Shown in pieces: positions 9,272-16,816 of a stretch of DNA of 64,000 nt. This stretch comes from SAR86 cluster bacterium AG-447-A08 (lineage in GTDB: Bacteria > Pseudomonadota > Gammaproteobacteria > Magnimaribacterales > Magnimaribacteraceae), in NCBI GenBank assembly GCA_003212335.1, contig QCQA01000003.1:120516-184515 (forward strand), in the 5' to 3' direction. A program made the position numbers and the translations under genes. The notes under the pieces were generated by a model. The model was given only the letters and a program-made list of their open reading frames with translations. It had not been told where the DNA came from and ran no database searches. Position 1 is the first letter of the stretch. Each line of letters opens with the position of its first letter.

Positions 9272-10509
9272 TGGTCACAAGATTAATGAATTGGTTTGAC
9301 GATAGGTTGCCTTTAACAGCAACAATAGAGAGGCACTTAACGAAGTATCCAGCGCCTATCAATATGAATATATGGTACCTTGCTGGGGTACTTCTTGTAG
9401 TTGTCTTAGTTATTCAACTTGCATCAGGTATATGGTTACTCATGAACTACGAACCCACAGCAGAAGGGGCTTTTGCTTCCATACAATACATCATGAGAGA
9501 TGTGGAATATGGGTACATAATCAGATACATGCATACTACTGGCGCCTCTGCTTTTTTCGCATTAATTTACTTACACATGTTCAGAGGCATGATGTATGGC
9601 TCTTACCAGAAACCTAGAGAGCTACTATGGGTCTTAGGGTGGATAACTTACGTTTTATTATGTGCACTTGGCTTTACAGGATATGTCTTACCATGGGGTC
9701 AAATGTCCTTTTGGGCTGCACAAGTTATTATGTCTCTTTTTGGATCCATTCCATATATTGGAGAGGATTTACTTACTTGGATCAGAGGGGATTATTTAAT
9801 TTCCGGTATAACTTTAAATAGGCTATTTGCCTTTCATGTAGTTCTTCTTCCTCTTGCTCTCATTGCAGTAGTTTTTGTACATATATTGGCCCTGCATGAG
9901 GTTGGATCAAACAACCCTGATGGAGTAGATGTTAAAAAACACAAAGATGAAGACGGAGTTCCGTTAGATACCAAGCCATTCTTTCCATACGACGTAATGC
10001 ATGATCTCTATGCTATAGGCGTTTTTCTAATCTTCTTTGTTACTATTATGTTCTTTTATCCTGATGGAGGAGGGTATGTAATAGAGTACGTAAATTATGA
10101 GGCAGCAGATAACCTCAAAACACCTGAACATATTGTTCCTTCGTGGTACTACACTCCATTTTATGCCATGTTGAGAGCTGTAACTTTCCCCTTGTTTGGC
10201 CTATCAGCAAAATTTTTAGGATTCGTTGTTATGGCTGCAGGAATAGCTATTTTCGTTGCTCTACCTTGGCTAGATAGGAGTCCTGTTAAATCAATTAAAT
10301 ACAAGGGTATTTACAGCAAATTCTTCCTAGCATTATTTGTCGTAAGCTTTTTTGTCCTAGGATATCTTGGAACAGTTACATCGACCCCAGGAAGAACAAT
10401 TGCTGCACAAATATTTACAGTGACTTATTTCGCATACTTTTTCTTGATGCCAATTTATTCAAAGTATGAAAAATGCAAGCCAGTACCAGAAAGGGTTCAA
10501 TTAGGATGA
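9271..10509 (+). CDS. petB: Cytochrome b of the bc1 complex
   Basis: Integral membrane subunit that holds the two b hemes and both quinone sites. 412 residues with eight or more hydrophobic helices. Heme-ligand regions appear in 'IRYMHTTGASAFFALIYLHM' and 'RLFAFHVVLLP', and the Qo-site region in 'GYVLPWGQMSFWAAQVI'. The PEWY loop of the Qo site appears as 'PSWYYTPFYAMLRA', a PxWY variant. It is longer than E/D-type split b6 proteins, as expected for proteobacterial bc1. Stop overlaps the petC ATG as ATGA. Confidence 0.97.
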   Translation: MVTRLMNWFDDRLPLTATIERHLTKYPAPINMNIWYLAGVLLVVVLVIQLASGIWLLMNYEPTAEGAFASIQYIMRDVEYGYIIRYMHTTGASAFFALIYLHMFRGMMYGSYQKPRELLWVLGWITYVLLCALGFTGYVLPWGQMSFWAAQVIMSLFGSIPYIGEDLLTWIRGDYLISGITLNRLFAFHVVLLPLALIAVVFVHILALHEVGSNNPDGVDVKKHKDEDGVPLDTKPFFPYDVMHDLYAIGVFLIFFVTIMFFYPDGGGYVIEYVNYEAADNLKTPEHIVPSWYYTPFYAMLRAVTFPLFGLSAKFLGFVVMAAGIAIFVALPWLDRSPVKSIKYKGIYSKFFLALFVVSFFVLGYLGTVTSTPGRTIAAQIFTVTYFAYFFLMPIYSKYEKCKPVPERVQLG

Positions 10510-11345
10510 AAAAAAACTCAGCCATAACCTCAATAGCAATTTCTTTATTTGCTCTATTTGTTTCTTTAAGTATCAATGCTGCTAGCGGAGCTCCTTGCGG
10601 CAATTATTTATCAAAAGATGGACTTGTTAAAGGAGAGTGCGATGAGGCTTATGTAGATGCTAAAGATAAAGCATCGCTTCAGAGAGGAGCCCAAATCTAT
10701 ATGAACTATTGTCTCGGGTGTCATTCTTTAAAATACGCTAGATACAAAAAAGTATCAGAAGATTTAGAAATACCTCTTGATATGTTTCAAGAGAACTTAA
10801 TTTTTGGCGATCAAAAGATGGGGGACTTAATACAGGTCGGTATGGACCCCAAAGAGGCTAAAGAGTGGTTTGGAAATACTCCACCTGATTTAACACTAGA
10901 GGCTGGACTAAGAGGTCCTGACTGGATTTATACTTACTTGAAAAGTTTTTACATCGATGATTCCAGACCCCTAGGTGTCAACAACAAAGTTTACGAGAAT
11001 GTTGGTATGCCTCATGTCTTGTTAGATATGCAAGGAACACCTAGATCAGTTTGCAAGCAGATTCCTGTCATTGCAGATAATGGAGGAATAAAACAAGATC
11101 CTCTTACCGGGCAACAACTTACGCAAGAAAAATGTGGATTTCTAGAAGTCGATGATGGAACTGGAGAATTAAGCCCTAAAGAGTTTGATCAAGCTATGCT
11201 AGACCTCACTAATTTTCTAGCTTATATGACAGATCCTATGAAAGTAGAGAGAGAATCTATTGGCACTTATGTTCTACTATACCTCTTCATTTTTACAATG
11301 CTCAGTTATCTTCTTTACAGAGAATTTAAAAAAGATCTTCACTAA
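10506..11345 (+). CDS. petC: Cytochrome c1 of the bc1 complex
   Basis: Heme c subunit that passes electrons to soluble cytochrome c. About 279 residues from the ATG at 10506, which overlaps the petB TGA; the upstream ATG at 10473 lies inside petB and would spoil the signal peptide. Contains a signal peptide (ending near ASGA), the heme motif CLGCH at 69-73, 'GMPHVLLDMQG' with the region near the axial ligand, and a C-terminal anchor 'YVLLYLFIFTMLSYLLYREF'. Completes the petABC unit. Confidence 0.96.
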   Translation: MKKNSAITSIAISLFALFVSLSINAASGAPCGNYLSKDGLVKGECDEAYVDAKDKASLQRGAQIYMNYCLGCHSLKYARYKKVSEDLEIPLDMFQENLIFGDQKMGDLIQVGMDPKEAKEWFGNTPPDLTLEAGLRGPDWIYTYLKSFYIDDSRPLGVNNKVYENVGMPHVLLDMQGTPRSVCKQIPVIADNGGIKQDPLTGQQLTQEKCGFLEVDDGTGELSPKEFDQAMLDLTNFLAYMTDPMKVERESIGTYVLLYLFIFTMLSYLLYREFKKDLH

Positions 11346-11365
11346 TTTCCCTAATAGGAGTACTT

Positions 11366-12004
11366 ATGGTTTCCCTCAGTAACAGAACATCAATGGCCCT
11401 TTTTTCAGATCCCATGGATCACTATAGTCATAGAGTAAGAATTGTTATGGAAGAGAAGGGAGTCACCAGTGAAATTATTGATTCAGACGCAAATGACCTA
11501 AGTAGTGAGATATTGGAAGTGAGCCCTTATGCGGAGCTACCCGTTTTAGTTGATAGAGATGTCTGCTTATACGACTCATTAATCTTAATGGAATACTTAG
11601 ATGAAAGATTTCCTCATCCACCTCTACTCCCTGTATATCCTGTATCGAGAGCTCACATAAGACTTTTTATTAAAAGAATAGAGAAAGATTGGTGTGGAAT
11701 ATTTGATGAACTGATCAGTGGTAATTCAACAGAAGCAAAAGCAAAAAAATTAAGAGCTGAGCTTAAATCTCAAATACTTGGTATGTCTCAGATACTAAAA
11801 GAAAAACCGTATTTCATGTCAGATGAATTCAGTCTAGTAGATTGTTGTATAGCTCCTATACTTTGGAGACTTCCTTTAATTGATGTTGAACTTCAAAAGG
11901 ATGCAAAGACAAAACCAATTTATGAGTATATGCAGAGAATTTTTACTAAACCATGTTTTATAAATAGTCTCTCTGAGCTAGAGAGAGATATAAGATCAAG
12001 TTAA
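11366..12004 (+). CDS. sspA: Stringent starvation protein A
   Basis: RNA polymerase-associated protein of the glutathione S-transferase fold, acting in stationary phase and stress survival; it has no known GST activity. 212 residues. The N-terminal thioredoxin-like part reads 'MALFSDPMDHYSHRVRIVME', then 'ELPVLVDRDVCLYDSLILME' and 'YLDERFPHPPLLP', the region that contacts sigma-70 in E. coli. A Shine-Dalgarno TAGGAG precedes the ATG. sspB, normally the next gene, is missing: the following gene is lpoA on the other strand. Confidence 0.95.
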   Translation: MVSLSNRTSMALFSDPMDHYSHRVRIVMEEKGVTSEIIDSDANDLSSEILEVSPYAELPVLVDRDVCLYDSLILMEYLDERFPHPPLLPVYPVSRAHIRLFIKRIEKDWCGIFDELISGNSTEAKAKKLRAELKSQILGMSQILKEKPYFMSDEFSLVDCCIAPILWRLPLIDVELQKDAKTKPIYEYMQRIFTKPCFINSLSELERDIRSS

Positions 12005-12007
12005 TTT

Positions 12008-13138
12008 TTATAGTATTTCTAGACCGGTTTCAGTTATTTTAAACACGTAACCACTTCTCTTTGCTTTACTGTCCTTTAGGACAATTTTTCCCGACAGTCC
12101 TTTGTATTCGTAATTTCGGTAGTTTATTCCACCATATTTCAGAAGAATAATTTCATATAAGTCATACCCAATGGCAAATTCTCTACTTCTTTTTTCTTCA
12201 TTAATGATTTCGGGCATTGCAATAGGCATCATTATGGGAAAGTCAGAGTGTATAGAGCCTAATAAATCTTTGTCATTAGAGTTGTAAACACTGTTTGTTT
12301 GCCAGCTATTGAGAACATATACTTCGTAATCATTTTCTGAAATATAATCAAGAGCAGGCTTTAGATTTCTAGCTTCTTGTAAGTCTACAGATAAAAAGAA
12401 AGTGTCAACATCTTCACGTGTCCTTGAATCACTATTAATAGTTTCTGTAATCCTTCTAGAAAGTTTTCTTTTTCTTTCTTGGCTCCTGTCTACTAAAAGC
12501 AACTCGGCAAACATATCTTGACTGCTCAAGTCACCGCTATAAGTCTTATTTTCTACTACTTCTTTTCTTATTGCTTGAAGAGATTTTTTTATCTTTTCTT
12601 TATCTAAAGTTTTTTTACTATCTATTAGAATTATTCTTTCAGAGGAATTTGATAGATGATCAATTAGTTTATTTTTTTCTTCTTCCCTAGAAATCATGAA
12701 AGTATTATTGAATCCAAGATCATCTTCATCATAAGATGTGTATATGGTTTTGGATTTTGGCAAGAATCTAAGACATTGTTCTTTCTGTATATTTTTATAG
12801 GAGCTTTCGAAGTTTATTACAATAATCAAATCTTCTTTAATCACATCATTTATACATTCCTCAGTCTTAAAATTGGAGAAAGAGATTTTAGGTTTGTAAG
12901 AAATTTTACTGCTATAGGTAAAGGAGTTAGCTATAAAGCCTTGGACTTCTTGAGGTAATTCAGACTCGTCATCTCTTTGGTCAAAGTAAATCTTTATAGA
13001 TTTAGGCAAGGATTTAATTTTGTAGTTAAATTCAGGTTTTTGAATTAGAGTGTTGATGGATTCAGTTCTCTCAATTTTAGGAACAGAAGAGCAGGCACTA
13101 ATGAACAGAATTATTAAAATGATAATTTTATTTTTCAT
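12008..13138 (-). CDS. lpoA: LpoA-like outer membrane lipoprotein activator of PBP1A, short form
   Basis: Outer membrane lipoprotein expected to reach through the periplasm and activate the peptidoglycan synthase PBP1A. 376 residues with lipobox 'ILFISACSS' (Cys16). The periplasmic-binding-like C-terminal domain of LpoA is recognisable: 'VDTFFLSVDLQEARNLKPAL', 'EVYVLNSW', 'FAIGYDLYEIILLKYGGINY' and 'GLSGKIVLKD'. E. coli LpoA is about 680 residues with an N-terminal TPR domain; that domain is mostly absent here. Divergent from rsmI with 7 bases between starts, the same arrangement as E. coli lpoA/rsmI. Confidence 0.8.
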   Translation of the reverse strand: MKNKIIILIILFISACSSVPKIERTESINTLIQKPEFNYKIKSLPKSIKIYFDQRDDESELPQEVQGFIANSFTYSSKISYKPKISFSNFKTEECINDVIKEDLIIVINFESSYKNIQKEQCLRFLPKSKTIYTSYDEDDLGFNNTFMISREEEKNKLIDHLSNSSERIILIDSKKTLDKEKIKKSLQAIRKEVVENKTYSGDLSSQDMFAELLLVDRSQERKRKLSRRITETINSDSRTREDVDTFFLSVDLQEARNLKPALDYISENDYEVYVLNSWQTNSVYNSNDKDLLGSIHSDFPIMMPIAMPEIINEEKRSREFAIGYDLYEIILLKYGGINYRNYEYKGLSGKIVLKDSKAKRSGYVFKITETGLEIL

Positions 13139-13145
13139 CTAATCA

Positions 13146-13985
13146 ATGGCTACAGATCAAGGTTCACTTTATATTGTTTCGACACCAATAGGTAATTTAG
13201 ATGATATTACATATAGAGCAGTCGATATACTGAATAAAGTCGATATTTGTGCTTCAGAGGATACTAGGGTCTCGAGAATTTTATTCAATAAATATAATAT
13301 TAAAACCAAGCTGATTTCTTATCATAAATTTTCTGAAAAAAGTAAAACCAATTCTTTAATCAATCATCTACTGTCTGGTAAGGATCTAGCTCTTATCAGT
13401 GATGCTGGTACGCCGCTTATTTCTGATCCTGGGCAGTATTTAGTTGAGGCAGCAATAGAGAATGAAATAAAAGTTATTCCGGTGCCTGGTCCTACCTCAG
13501 TTATTTCAGCTTTAAGCGTTTCAGGATTTAATCTTGAGAAATTTACCTTTTACGGATTTTTCCCTCGGAAGGAAAAAGATAAGAAAAGAGTTTTAAAAGA
13601 AATATCTTTATCTGATAGTCCCTCAGTAATTTTTGAAACCGGGAGACGTTTAGAAAAACTTTTAGACACCCTCCTTTCAGAACTTGATGAACGATGTAAC
13701 ATCTTAATTGCAAGAGAAATGACTAAGCTGCATGAAACTCTATATCGAAGTAATCTTGCAAATATAAAGGAATTGATAATTGATTCTGAATACGGACTAA
13801 AAGGTGAATTTGTCTTAGTAGTTGATTCATTAGTCGGAGGTGATGACAATAATCCTTCCTATGATGAAAAAAGGATAATGGATATCCTCATGAAAAAACT
13901 TGATAAAAAGGTAGCGCTTGAGATTGGATCGGAAATTCTTCAAAAGAAACGGAATTATTTGTATCAGTTAAAATTGAAAGACTGA
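13146..13985 (+). CDS. rsmI: 16S rRNA 2'-O-methyltransferase RsmI
   Basis: Methylates the ribose of C1402 in 16S rRNA using S-adenosylmethionine. 279 residues of the tetrapyrrole methylase fold: 'LYIVSTPIGNLDDITYRAVD' at the start, 'ICASEDTRVSRILFNKY', 'LISDAGTPLISDPG' and 'IPVPGPTSVISALSVSG'. Divergent from lpoA with only 7 bases between the start codons, so its promoter probably lies inside lpoA. RNase P RNA follows 38 bases later. Confidence 0.96.
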   Translation: MATDQGSLYIVSTPIGNLDDITYRAVDILNKVDICASEDTRVSRILFNKYNIKTKLISYHKFSEKSKTNSLINHLLSGKDLALISDAGTPLISDPGQYLVEAAIENEIKVIPVPGPTSVISALSVSGFNLEKFTFYGFFPRKEKDKKRVLKEISLSDSPSVIFETGRRLEKLLDTLLSELDERCNILIAREMTKLHETLYRSNLANIKELIIDSEYGLKGEFVLVVDSLVGGDDNNPSYDEKRIMDILMKKLDKKVALEIGSEILQKKRNYLYQLKLKD

Positions 13986-14022
13986 ACTTTTGTTTAATTG
14001 CTATTCTCTATACAATTGACCA

Positions 14023-14353
14023 GAGTCAGCCAGATAATCGCTCATTTTTTTGAGAGGAAAGTCCGGGCTCCATTGGACAAGACGCCAGGTAACTCCTGGG
14101 AGATGTAAATCTACGGATAGTGCAACAGAAAATAAACCGCCTCTTGTAGGTAAGGGTGAAAAGGCGCGGTAAGAGCGCACCGCATATCAGGTAACTGTAT
14201 ATGGCATTGTAAACCCCGTCTGGAGCAAGACCAAATAGAGGCCCTTATGTCAGTCCTGACTGGGCCAGGGTAGGTTGCTTGAATTCTGCGGTGACGTAGA
14301 ATCTAGATGAATGATTATCCTCGACAGAACCCGGCTTATAGGCTGACTCATAC
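14023..14353 (+). ncRNA. rnpB: RNase P RNA (bacterial type A)
   Basis: Catalytic RNA that trims tRNA 5' leaders. Conserved cores are clear: GAGGAAAGTCCGGGCTCC at 14054-14071, CAGGTAACTCCTGGGAG, 'GTGCAACAGAAA', 'GGAGCAAGACCAAATAG', and near the end AGATGAATGATT followed by ACAGAACCCGGCTTATAG. P1 pairs 14023-14031 with 14341-14349 over nine bases, and P2 pairs GATAATC (14033-14039) with GATTATC (14313-14319). P3 is reduced to CTCA/TGAG closing a T6 loop (14041-14054), far smaller than in E. coli. A run of six T at 14355-14360 ends the gene. The order rsmI-rnpB-mraZ fits gammaproteobacteria. Confidence 0.97.
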
Positions 14354-14354
14354 C

Positions 14355-14445
14355 TTTTTTCACTTCTTTCTGGTTTTTTATTGTTTTCTTAAAGGACACA
14401 AAAAAATGTGTTCATTTCATTATATTTTTACTGGTAATTTAATTA
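14355..14445. other. Spacer between rnpB and the mraZ operator
   Basis: AT-rich gap. It begins with T-runs that probably terminate rnpB transcription. I see no reading frame, tRNA or strong hairpin in it. The operator repeats and promoter of mraZ begin at 14446. Confidence 0.5.
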
Positions 14446-14480
14446 AAAGTGTGTAAAAGTGTGTAAAAGTGCAAGATAAT
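14446..14480 (+). promoter_or_regulatory. MraZ operator (three AAAGTG direct repeats) overlapping the mraZ promoter
   Basis: Three contiguous 10-base units: AAAGTGTGTA at 14446-14455, the same at 14456-14465, and AAAGTGCAAG at 14466-14475. A -10-like GATAAT follows at 14475-14480. MraZ is known to bind tandem repeats with a period of one helical turn upstream of its own gene; the AAAGTG core matches the form described in mollicutes, while E. coli uses TGGGN units. The repeats cover the -35 and spacer, so binding should repress the dcw cluster. Confidence 0.75.
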
Positions 14481-14512
14481 GTAACACTTACGTATTCTTG
14501 GACCGAAAGAAA

Positions 14513-14992
14513 ATGACTTTAGGTATATATGGCTCCAGCACACTTACCCTTGATACCAAGGGAAGAATCGTTATACCTGCTAGGTACAGAGAACTTTTAC
14601 GCACATCTTGTGAAGGCGAGATGATAATTACTAAAGACCCACAATATCCCGCTCTTATTGTTTACCCAGGAAAAATTTGGAAAGAGATAGCTCAAAAGTT
14701 TGAAGCATTAGGTGGTTTGAATCAAAAAGTCAGACCTATTCAATGGAAGATTTTAGGAAATGCCTCTGTGAATGAATTTGAAGTGGGTGAGAGAATGACT
14801 TTGCTAATTCCTCAGATTTTAAGAGATTTCGCGAACTTAGCTCTAAAAGAACACGTTGCTCTTGTGGGAATGGGTTCTAAATTTGAACTTTGGAATTTGG
14901 ATAATTGGGAGAAAAAACAATCTGGTCTTCAAATATCTGGAGAGGATTTAATTGATGATCTTCCTGCGTCATTAGAGGAGATACCATTTTGA
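14513..14992 (+). CDS. mraZ: MraZ, DNA-binding regulator of the dcw cluster
   Basis: Ring-forming AbrB-like repressor of the division and cell wall cluster. About 159 residues from the ATG at 14513; a TTG at 14498 would add five residues but MraZ proteins normally begin a few residues before the 'GSSTLTLDTKGRIVIPARYR' motif. That DNA-binding motif is intact, and the second half-repeat carries the matching 'NEFEVGERMTLLIPQILRDF'. First gene of the cluster, immediately downstream of its putative operator. Its TGA overlaps the rsmH TTG. Confidence 0.95.
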   Translation: MTLGIYGSSTLTLDTKGRIVIPARYRELLRTSCEGEMIITKDPQYPALIVYPGKIWKEIAQKFEALGGLNQKVRPIQWKILGNASVNEFEVGERMTLLIPQILRDFANLALKEHVALVGMGSKFELWNLDNWEKKQSGLQISGEDLIDDLPASLEEIPF

Positions 14993-15873
14993 CCAACGCT
15001 ACTCATGAAGCTGTGATGGTCGATGAGGTGCTAGAAAATCTAGTCTTTAAACAAAACGGAAAATATGTTGACTGCACATTTGGAGCTGGTGGCCACTCTC
15101 TTGAGATACTAAACAGAATCAATAATAAAGGCTATTTGACCTCTATTGAGAAAGATGAAAGTGCAACTAAAGATCTCTCAGCCAAATTTACAAAAGATTC
15201 AAGATTTACATTAATTAATGATTCCTTTTCTAACTTGAGGAAGTTTTTTGAAGTTGAGGAGGTGGATGGGATTTTAATTGATTTAGGTATTTCTTCTACG
15301 CAATTAGATGATCCACTTAGAGGATTTAGTTTTCAATCTAATGGTCCTTTGGACATGAGAATTGATACTGCTACAGGACAAACGGCAGCAGAATGGATTA
15401 ATAAGGCATCCAAGAAAGAAATTGAAGACGTTTTATGGATCTTGGGCCAAGAGAGAGCTTCGAGGCGAATAGCTTCAAAGATTTGCGAATTTAGAGAAAA
15501 AAAATTCATTGAAACTACCAAAGAACTGTCTGATTTAATAATTTCTTGTGTCAATAAGAAAACAAAAAAACATCCTGCTACAAACTCTTTTCGGGCTATA
15601 AGGATGTTTATTAATAATGAAATAGAAGAATTACAAAAGGTTTTAGAAGCAGCCAGTTATGTACTTTGTTGTGGGGGAAGATTAGCTGTCATCAGTTTTC
15701 ATTCTATGGAAGACAGGATAGTCAAAAGGTTCTTTCAAGGTAAAGACAGAATTGAATCAAAAGTTGAATTTGAGTATATGAAAGATAGATTCTTCAAGCC
15801 AACAGCAGAAGAAATTTCTATCAACCCTAGAAGTAGGAGTGCAATCTTAAGGGTTGCAGAAAAGATATGTTGA
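14989..15873 (+). CDS. rsmH: 16S rRNA N4-methyltransferase RsmH (MraW)
   Basis: Methylates N4 of C1402 in 16S rRNA, the same nucleotide modified by RsmI, whose gene is just upstream in this window. 294 residues. SAM-binding 'YVDCTFGAGGHSLEIL', 'GILIDLGISSTQLDDPLRGF', 'FRAIRMFINNEIEELQ' and 'RLAVISFHSMEDRIVKRFF' are diagnostic. The start is a TTG at 14989 overlapping the mraZ stop; the conserved 'THEAVMVDEVL' begins at residue 5, so a later start would truncate the family domain. Confidence 0.96.
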   Translation: MTNATHEAVMVDEVLENLVFKQNGKYVDCTFGAGGHSLEILNRINNKGYLTSIEKDESATKDLSAKFTKDSRFTLINDSFSNLRKFFEVEEVDGILIDLGISSTQLDDPLRGFSFQSNGPLDMRIDTATGQTAAEWINKASKKEIEDVLWILGQERASRRIASKICEFREKKFIETTKELSDLIISCVNKKTKKHPATNSFRAIRMFINNEIEELQKVLEAASYVLCCGGRLAVISFHSMEDRIVKRFFQGKDRIESKVEFEYMKDRFFKPTAEEISINPRSRSAILRVAEKIC

Positions 15874-16154
15874 GTTACAGATTGACATTTATCTTAATAA
15901 GTTTGCTCGCATTACTTGCATTTGTAAGTTCTTACAAATTAGTTTTGCAGATATATGATCATAGAGATACATTTTCCAATCTAGAAACTCTTAAGCTAAA
16001 AAAGGAAGAGTTATCTTTTCAGTCTAATATTCTCATAGAAGAGGTTCAATATTATAAGAATCAGATTTCCCTAAGAAAGTTCGCATCAGAAAATCTTGGA
16101 ATGATTATTCCTGATAACCAACAAAGAGTTTATTTCTCTAGGAGGATAGACTAG
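15867..16154 (+). CDS. ftsL: Cell division protein FtsL
   Basis: Small bitopic protein of the FtsQBL complex. 95 residues: one membrane helix (about 7-27), then a coiled coil ('LETLKLKKEELSFQSNILIE') and a 'LRKFASENLGMIIPDNQQRV' end resembling the FtsL C terminus. Sequence conservation is low in this family, so position between rsmH and the ftsQ-like gene carries weight. Overlaps rsmH by 7 bases and ftsQ by one base (TAGTG). Confidence 0.88.
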   Translation: MLSYRLTFILISLLALLAFVSSYKLVLQIYDHRDTFSNLETLKLKKEELSFQSNILIEEVQYYKNQISLRKFASENLGMIIPDNQQRVYFSRRID

Positions 16155-16816
16155 TGAGATATTTATTTTTGATTCTGGTCACTTTCATTATTGGTTGTAC
16201 AAAAGAGAATCATATGGATCAAGATTCCATTTCTTTTGAATTCTCAAAAGAAGCGATTTCAAGTATTGATTTGATTCAAAATCAAACCACCAGACATTTA
16301 TTTGATTCGAATATTGATACTAAAGATGAGCTCTTCTCAAAATCTTGGATCTCAATGATCAAGACTACTCAAAATTTTAATAGAGAACTCGTAATTGAAG
16401 TTGAAGAACATAAACCTATAGCCAAACTTAACGAAGGGAGATTTCTTACTCAAGAGGGGAGAATAATTGAACCCGGTAATAAAGTTAAGCAACTTGATTT
16501 AATGAAGTTGATAGGAGCAGATTCAGATATACCTCTGTTGTTAGATTTTTCTATTTCACTACAAGAGATATTAAATCTAAAAGGCATTTCTGTTGTTGAG
16601 TTTAAGCACATTGGATCAGACTTTTTGGAAGCAGAAGATCATTTAGGTACAAAGTATAGTTTTACTAAAGAGGATTTCCGGGTTCAGCTCGAGCGTCTCG
16701 AGGAATTTATATTGTTCGAGCTGAACTCAGGAAGTATTGATGATATCAGATATATAGATTTGAGGTATAAAAATGCTATTGCCGTTAAAGGCAACAATAT
16801 GGAGAAATCAACATGA
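16154..16816 (+). CDS. ftsQ: Divergent FtsQ with a lipoprotein-like N terminus
   Basis: Scaffold of the divisome that joins FtsB and FtsL to upstream division proteins. 220 residues. The POTRA/beta region matches FtsQ: 'SWISMIKTTQNFNRELVIEV' followed by 'EEHKPIAKLNEGRFLTQEGR', and a final 'RYIDLRYKNAIAVKG' like the end of FtsQ. The start is firm: a perfect AGGAGG (16140-16145) eight bases before the GTG and an in-frame stop at 16139. The N terminus is therefore only 'MRYLFLILVTFIIGC', too short for the usual cytoplasmic tail plus membrane helix, and FIIGC fits a lipobox with Cys15. Followed by ftsA (overlap of 4 bases). Confidence 0.85.
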   Translation: MRYLFLILVTFIIGCTKENHMDQDSISFEFSKEAISSIDLIQNQTTRHLFDSNIDTKDELFSKSWISMIKTTQNFNRELVIEVEEHKPIAKLNEGRFLTQEGRIIEPGNKVKQLDLMKLIGADSDIPLLLDFSISLQEILNLKGISVVEFKHIGSDFLEAEDHLGTKYSFTKEDFRVQLERLEEFILFELNSGSIDDIRYIDLRYKNAIAVKGNNMEKST

